From positions 1-9,624 of the forward strand of contig CAYMEK010000101.1 in NCBI GenBank assembly GCA_964389305.1: a stretch of DNA of 9,624 nt. Direction: 5' to 3'. A program made the position numbers and the translations under genes. Under the pieces are notes generated by a model. The model was not told the origin of the DNA, searched no databases, and worked only from the letters and a program-made list of their open reading frames with translations. Positions 5,366 through 9,624 of the stretch are shown here, piece by piece (positions within the stretch are counted from its first letter, which is position 1; each line of letters opens with the position of its first letter). Source of the stretch: CAYMEK01 sp964389305 (GTDB lineage: Bacteria; Spirochaetota; Spirochaetia; SZUA-6; DRHE01).

Positions 5366-8026
5366 TCAGCCGTCGAGCAGCCCCAGGGCCCTCGCTTTGG
5401 CCACGGCCTGGGTCCGATTTTGGACGCAGAGCTTGCCGTAGATGTTGCTGGTGTGCCACTTCACCGTGGGCAGGCTGATGAACAACCGCCCGGCCACCTC
5501 CTTGTTCGCCGCCCCCTCGGCCAGCAGCCGCAGCACCTCCAGCTCACGCCGGCTCAACGGCTCGAACAGCTCCTCGCCGCGTGCTGCCTTCTTCGCTGCT
5601 CCCGGCTCCGGGGGGAAACAGGCGAGCAGCCGGCCCGTGTACTCACCCCCCAAACCGCGACCCGCCGCTTCGTACAGAAGCCGGGCCACGGCCGGACCTT
5701 CATCCAGAAAGATACGGCAGTAGCCTTCAGGCTCGGCCAGCTGCAATGCCTTCTCCAGGGCGGCGAGGGCCGCCTCTGTGTCCTGTCGGCTCCGGTGAGC
5801 GAGGGATTGAACGATCAGGGCCTCCAGCGCCACCCCGCAGCGGCCCAGCTTCTCCGCCGCTTTCTCGAGCTGCTTGGCGATCCTCAGACACCTCGCGGTT
5901 TCTCCCCGGGCAAGAAGGAGGCGGGCTTCGATCATCTGGTCGAGCTCTTGGAGAATGTAGGGGATATGCGGTTTTTTCTTCTCCCGCCGGTCGACCCATT
6001 CTTTGTGCGAGCGCACGGCCTGGGCAGTCTTTCCCCGGATCAGCCATATACGCTCCCGCTGCAGGGCTACACTGAGGTCATCCAGCTCGCTGGCGTCGAA
6101 GCGCGTGGCAATCTTGTGAGCCGTGTCGAACAAACGCTCGGCCTCCAGCGGCCTGTCCTCGGCCAGCGTTACGCGGGCCAGGGCTATATAGCCGTCCAGG
6201 GCGCCGATCACGCCGAACTTCTGAACCAGCTCAATCCCCTCTCTGAGCAACCGTCCGGCGCGCTCGAGATCGTTTCTCTCCCGCCAAAGGTTCCCCAGAC
6301 CGATCATGGCCAGGCCGGCGATGGGCAGCCGGGCGCCCTGGCTGTCTGCGGCCAGCTCGAGGGCCCGCTGGTAGGTATCGTCGGCCCGGTGCAGCTGCCC
6401 GGCCATCATGTATATCTCCCCCAGCTCACACAGACAGATAACCGCTATGGCCAGGTTTCCTTCGCTCAGGCTTTGTTGAATACCGTCCTCGAAGATCCGG
6501 ATCGCCTTCCGGACCTCCCCGCTGGCTGCATAGGTGACATTGGCCAGCACCCGGTGGATCGTGCCGCGGAACAGCTGCTCGTCTTCGGGAAGCGACTCCA
6601 TCGCCAGATTACCCAGCCTCAGGCTCTCCTCGGCATCTCCTTGAATGGCGGCCAGCAAGGCCCTGAAGGCGGCCAGCTGTCCGGACACCTGCCGGCCGGA
6701 GTCCGCTTTCAGCGCCTCCTCCACGCGCGCCCGGATGGCGTTCAGGGGGGCGCCGTCCAGCAGCAGGGCCAGGGCGTGGTAAACGCAAAGCAGCGGCCGC
6801 TGGCAGACCGACTCCTCCGGCAGGGCCTGGACCCAGCCGAGAAAGGTGGCGAACTCGCTGCGCATCAGGATTCCCTCCGCGCTTTCCTCTATCAGCCGGA
6901 TCGCCTTCTCGAAGTCCTTTCCGCTGACGTATTGACCTATCGCATCCTGGACCAGGCCGTTGCCTTCATACCACTCGCCGGCCCGATGGTGAAGCCCGGG
7001 CACCCCGTCCCCCTCGAGCTGGCTCAGACGGCTGCGCAGCAGGTCGGCGAACAGCCGGTGGTACCTGTACCAGCGGTGCTCGGAATCCAGAGCGACGATG
7101 AACAGGTTATCCCGTTCCAGTCTCTCCAGCGTTTTCTGACCCCCTGTCTGGCCGCTCACCACTTCACACAATTCACCGCAGAGACGCTGCAGAATCGAGG
7201 TCCTGAGAAGAAACCGCTGGATATCTTCCGCTTGGCGTTGGAGCACTTCCTCCACGAGATAATCCAGGACATAGCGATTGCTGCCGGTGAAGGAGTCTAT
7301 GAAGCGATTCGTGTCCTGCCTTCCCCGCATCGATACGGCCGCCATCTGCAGTCCGGCGATCCATCCTTCGGTGCGGGCAGCGAGGGCCTGAACGTTTTGC
7401 TCCGAGAGGTTCAAGCCCGATATCCGGTTCAGGAACTCCGCCGCCTCGGCCTGGTTGAAGCGCAGGTCGCTCGAGCGCAGCTCGGTCATCTGTCCCCCGG
7501 CCCGCAGAGCGCCCAGGGGAAAGGGCGGATCGGCGCGAGTGGAGATCACCAGGTGCATCTGGGAGGGCAGATGCTCGATCATGAAGGAGACATAGCCGAG
7601 AATAGCCTTGTCCCGTATGAGGTGCAGGTCGTCGAGGACCAGGAGGAAACGCTCCTCGATGTCGGTAATCGCGTTCAGAAGTTCGGTCATGATGGCTTCA
7701 GCCGCAGAGGGGCGCAGGGTTTGATAGCCGGCCAGAACGTCCTCGGCCAGCCCCGGGTGGACCGAGTGCAGCGCGGCCAGCAGATAGGACAGGAAACGTG
7801 CCGGATCGTCGTCTCCTTCCTCGAGTGACAGCCAGGCCGTGGGCCGCTGGCTGCGAACGGCCCAATCGCTGACCAGGGTGGTCTTGCCGAAGCCGGCCGG
7901 CGCCGAGATCAGGGTGAGCTTACGATGCAATCCCGCGTCGAGCAGCTCGTTCAGCCGGCTGCGCCGCACCAGCTCGGGACGCGGTGAAGGAACGAAAAGC
8001 TTTGTCTTGAGAACGGGGACAACCAT
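5366..8026 (-). CDS. MalT-type LuxR-family ATP-dependent transcriptional activator
   Basis: This 886-residue protein has the architecture and length of E. coli MalT (901). These regulators are STAND ATPases that bind an inducer and ATP, oligomerise and activate promoters. The N-terminal start LKTKLFVPSPRPELVRRSRL is typical. Walker A is SAPAGFGKTT (41-50) and Walker B is FLLVLDD (127-133). STRADPPFPLGALRAGGQ, the characteristic sensor-like motif, follows at about 160-180. An all-helical superhelical/TPR-like region of about 400 residues then probably binds the inducer. The C-terminal LuxR helix-turn-helix is LSRRELEVLRLLAEGAANKEVAGRL...TVKWHTSNIYGKL (about 824-866). All core ATPase and DNA-binding elements look intact. 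The inducer and targets are unknown. No maltose genes are nearby; its upstream neighbours are a DsrE-like gene and araB. The ATG at 8026 has no visible Shine-Dalgarno and lies 15 bp after the DsrE-like stop, so translation is probably coupled. Confidence 0.92.
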   Translation of the reverse strand: MVVPVLKTKLFVPSPRPELVRRSRLNELLDAGLHRKLTLISAPAGFGKTTLVSDWAVRSQRPTAWLSLEEGDDDPARFLSYLLAALHSVHPGLAEDVLAGYQTLRPSAAEAIMTELLNAITDIEERFLLVLDDLHLIRDKAILGYVSFMIEHLPSQMHLVISTRADPPFPLGALRAGGQMTELRSSDLRFNQAEAAEFLNRISGLNLSEQNVQALAARTEGWIAGLQMAAVSMRGRQDTNRFIDSFTGSNRYVLDYLVEEVLQRQAEDIQRFLLRTSILQRLCGELCEVVSGQTGGQKTLERLERDNLFIVALDSEHRWYRYHRLFADLLRSRLSQLEGDGVPGLHHRAGEWYEGNGLVQDAIGQYVSGKDFEKAIRLIEESAEGILMRSEFATFLGWVQALPEESVCQRPLLCVYHALALLLDGAPLNAIRARVEEALKADSGRQVSGQLAAFRALLAAIQGDAEESLRLGNLAMESLPEDEQLFRGTIHRVLANVTYAASGEVRKAIRIFEDGIQQSLSEGNLAIAVICLCELGEIYMMAGQLHRADDTYQRALELAADSQGARLPIAGLAMIGLGNLWRERNDLERAGRLLREGIELVQKFGVIGALDGYIALARVTLAEDRPLEAERLFDTAHKIATRFDASELDDLSVALQRERIWLIRGKTAQAVRSHKEWVDRREKKKPHIPYILQELDQMIEARLLLARGETARCLRIAKQLEKAAEKLGRCGVALEALIVQSLAHRSRQDTEAALAALEKALQLAEPEGYCRIFLDEGPAVARLLYEAAGRGLGGEYTGRLLACFPPEPGAAKKAARGEELFEPLSRRELEVLRLLAEGAANKEVAGRLFISLPTVKWHTSNIYGKLCVQNRTQAVAKARALGLLDG

Positions 8027-8038
8027 TGTAGCGGTTGT
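8019..8038 (-). repeat. Inverted repeat enclosing the malT-like start codon
   Basis: In the transcript, ACAACC and GGUUGU form a perfect 6-bp stem around an 8-nt loop. The second arm contains the G of the AUG start codon, and A and U of the AUG lie at the end of the loop. The hairpin could hide the start codon until a ribosome finishing the DsrE-like gene opens it. Confidence 0.35.
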
Positions 8039-8041
8039 GAT

Positions 8042-8389
8042 CTAGAAGGTGATGATCCGATATCCCTGCTCGATGAAACTGGCCATGCTTGGATGCCCGG
8101 ACAGGTCAGAGAGCAGCCTCAGATTTTGAGCCTTGGCGGCCTCCAGGCTCCCCATCTTCCGGGAGCAGGCCTTACAGACGCCCATCAGCAGCACCTTTTG
8201 CTTCACCCGCTCGTAAAGCTCGTGCAGGGGATGATCCTCTTTGACCATCTCTGCCACCAGCCTGGTCGCCGACCCCTCGATTACGACTTTGACTTCGTGT
8301 TGTTTGTCGTTGAAATCCAGGGCATTCAGAAGCACATGAATGAAACACATCGGCTCGCCGTTGAACGCAAACAGGGCAATCTTCTCCAC
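8042..8389 (-). CDS. DsrE-like family small protein
   Basis: This 115-residue product resembles the DsrE/DsrF/TusD-type single-domain fold. It has an N-terminal beta strand KIALFAFNGEPMCFIHVL, then LDFNDKQHEVKVVIEGSATRLV, and a C-terminal SFIEQGYRIITF strand. DsrE-fold proteins often act in sulfur relay through a conserved Cys near residue 78. Here VLLMGVCKACSRKMG places a C-x-x-C pair at C72 and C75, and C15 is the only other Cys, so a thiol or redox role is plausible. Many such stand-alone members have no known function. The start is GTG at 8389, with an excellent AAGGAGG (8404-8398) 8 nt upstream. It is the first gene of a probable two-gene unit with the MalT-type regulator 15 bp downstream, and araB ends 146 bp upstream in the same direction. 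Confidence 0.75.
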   Translation of the reverse strand: MEKIALFAFNGEPMCFIHVLLNALDFNDKQHEVKVVIEGSATRLVAEMVKEDHPLHELYERVKQKVLLMGVCKACSRKMGSLEAAKAQNLRLLSDLSGHPSMASFIEQGYRIITF

Positions 8390-8411
8390 GACCTATGCCT
8401 CCTTGCCGCAC

Positions 8412-8440
8412 ATTCTACAGGAATCGAGAGGCAGTGGGAA
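8412..8440 (-). promoter_or_regulatory. Candidate promoter for the DsrE-like / MalT-type unit
   Basis: The minus strand reads TTCCCA (8440-8435), 17 bp, then TAGAAT (8417-8412). The predicted start, near 8405, falls just ahead of the AAGGAGG ribosome site, giving a very short leader. The -10 with its upstream flank, GATTCCTGTAGAAT (8425-8412), is nearly identical to that of uxaB. The remainder of the 8390-8535 gap holds no gene and no convincing araB terminator. Confidence 0.45.
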
Positions 8441-8535
8441 GAAAAGGCGGAAAGGCGGTTTGGCAGGCGATCGTTTTTTTGCCGGCCTCCGCGTTTCTGG
8501 AAGCGGCAGAAGCCCGGGGGCGGATTGGTAGTCCT

Positions 8536-9624
8536 CTAGGCGGTTCTCAGGATCCCTTCAAGGGTCGCAGCCAGATTAGCGTACCTGCGATAGAGCTTTG
8601 CGTACACCGCGACTCGCCGCCGGTTCGGCCCAAAGACCATGTCGAAGCCGCTGGCCATTTTTTTCTGCGCCTCTGTCACAGCGGGATAGACCCCGGCGGC
8701 TGCCGCTCCGAACATGGCAGCTCCCAGAGCGCAGGCCTGCTCGCAGGCGGCCACCCGAATGGTCATGTCCAGGACGTCCGCCATCACCTGCAGGACCAGA
8801 GGACTCTTGCGTGCGATTCCGCCCAGGGCAATTACCGCGTTGATCGGCAGCCCTTGTCGACGGAACTGCTCGACGATCGCCCTGGAGCCGAAAGCGGTGG
8901 CTTCTACGAGCGCACGAAAGATCTTTGGCGCATCCGTACCGAGAGTAAGACCGATGATCGCGCCCTTCAACGAGTGATCGGCGAATGGAGTCCTGCGGCC
9001 GTTCAGCCAGTCGAGAGCGAGGACAGTGGAGTCCCGCGGCTCCACCTTTTCGGCCTCGGCTGACAGCCGGAAGAGGATGTTCCGCTCGATCTCTCCCCGG
9101 AACTTGCCGAGTACTCCGGCCCTGGCTGGGCCTGCCAGGCCCGCCCTGTCCGCACCGGCCAGGGCGGCGGTGCCGCGAAGCGCGTCGGTGAGGGGCCAGG
9201 ATAAAAGCTCCCGGAACCAGGCGTACACATCGCCGAAAGCGGATTGGCCGGCCTCCAGCCCTACCATGCCCGGGATGATCGAGCCGTCCACCTGCCCGCA
9301 GATACCGGCGATGCACTTGCCCTCGATCGCCTTGGCCCGGGCGACGAGCATGTCGCAGGTGGAAGTCCCCATGATCTTCACCAGGGCTCCTGGTTGGATT
9401 CCTCCGCCCACCGCACCCATGTGGGCATCGAAGGCCCCGACAGCTACGGCGGTTCCCGGCTCGAGGCCCAACCGCTTTGCCCACTCCGCCGTGAGTCCGC
9501 CGGCCTTCACGTCCGAGGTGTGCGTTTCGCGGTACAGTCTCCCACGGGGCTCCCGCAGAAGCCGGTCGACTTTCATGAAGAACTCCTCAGGTGGAAGCCC
9601 GCCCCACTCCGCGTGCCACATAGC
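8536..9624 (-). CDS. araB: Ribulokinase, C-terminal two-thirds (cut by window edge)
   Basis: Ribulokinase phosphorylates L-ribulose to L-ribulose-5-phosphate with ATP, the second step of arabinose catabolism, in the cytoplasm. The frame is open to the right edge, so the N-terminal third is missing; 362 residues of a family of about 560 are visible. Counting from the edge, AMWHAEWGGLPP (1-12) is typical of AraB. GAFDAHMGAVGGG (63-75) holds the catalytic Asp of FGGY kinases (D66), GTSTCDM (86-92) is the ATP-binding loop, and IPGMVGLEAGQSAFGD (117-132) is a ribulokinase hallmark. DWLNGRRTPFAD is near 205-216, and ALGGIARKSPLVLQVMADVLD (266-286) is the FGGY signature. The end, ASGFDMVFGPNRRR...LYRRYANL, also matches E. 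coli AraB. The other araBAD genes are not in view. Confidence 0.95.
   Translation of the reverse strand, partial: AMWHAEWGGLPPEEFFMKVDRLLREPRGRLYRETHTSDVKAGGLTAEWAKRLGLEPGTAVAVGAFDAHMGAVGGGIQPGALVKIMGTSTCDMLVARAKAIEGKCIAGICGQVDGSIIPGMVGLEAGQSAFGDVYAWFRELLSWPLTDALRGTAALAGADRAGLAGPARAGVLGKFRGEIERNILFRLSAEAEKVEPRDSTVLALDWLNGRRTPFADHSLKGAIIGLTLGTDAPKIFRALVEATAFGSRAIVEQFRRQGLPINAVIALGGIARKSPLVLQVMADVLDMTIRVAACEQACALGAAMFGAAAAGVYPAVTEAQKKMASGFDMVFGPNRRRVAVYAKLYRRYANLAATLEGILRTA

Noticed and set aside
5321..7828. An 835-codon open frame on the plus strand opposite the MalT-type gene
   Set aside because: It mirrors the regulator's codons, has no recognisable motif or ribosome site, and is explained by high GC at third positions.
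8470..8490. A T run next to GCCGGC as a terminator between araB and the DsrE-like gene
   Set aside because: The T run is on the plus strand, where no gene ends; on the transcribed minus strand it is an A run and follows no stable stem.

Overview
The window is dense, GC-rich bacterial chromosome. It holds five complete, confidently delimited protein genes, one complete gene whose start is ambiguous or small family role unclear, and one gene cut by each edge. Nothing indicates phage, plasmid, transposon, CRISPR, rRNA or tRNA. The outer-membrane-type secreted protein points to a diderm (two-membrane) host. The mix of sugar-acid catabolism, a MalT-type regulator, a stand-alone histone-deacetylase-fold enzyme and a probable FHA protein would suit a free-living, carbohydrate-fermenting spirochaete (Spirochaetota). 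That assignment is an inference; no phylogenetic marker lies in the window.

Layout from left to right. 1-157 (-): the start of a gene that runs off the left edge and appears to enter an FHA domain. 276-1238 (-): a UroD-fold protein of the corrinoid-methyltransferase-like type, not the haem enzyme. 1239-1378: a divergent intergenic region with a short inverted repeat, a possible 18-codon ORF and a possible promoter. 1379-2398 (+): an HDAC/acetylpolyamine-amidohydrolase family deacetylase. 2512-3987 (-): uxaB, tagaturonate reductase, convergent with the deacetylase. 3988-4155: a regulatory region with a near-consensus promoter for uxaB overlapped by an 8-bp perfect inverted repeat, and a second promoter for the divergent gene. 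4156-5175 (+): a secreted, probably outer-membrane beta-rich protein of unknown function. 5366-8026 (-): a MalT-type LuxR regulator. 8042-8389 (-): a DsrE-like small protein, 15 bp ahead of the regulator and probably co-transcribed with it. 8536-9624 (-): the C-terminal two-thirds of ribulokinase, araB.

How the genes may fit together. UxaB (galacturonate branch) and AraB (arabinose branch) suggest growth on pectin and arabinan sugars. The MalT-type regulator sits downstream of araB in the same direction and could respond to such sugars. The most interesting signal is regulatory: the -10 regions of uxaB and of the dsrE-like/malT-like unit share a 14-bp element (13 of 14 identical), and at uxaB this element is one arm of an inverted repeat with 21-bp centre-to-centre spacing. 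This suggests, but does not prove, a common regulator linking the two units. I found no clearly new multi-gene defence or biosynthetic system here.
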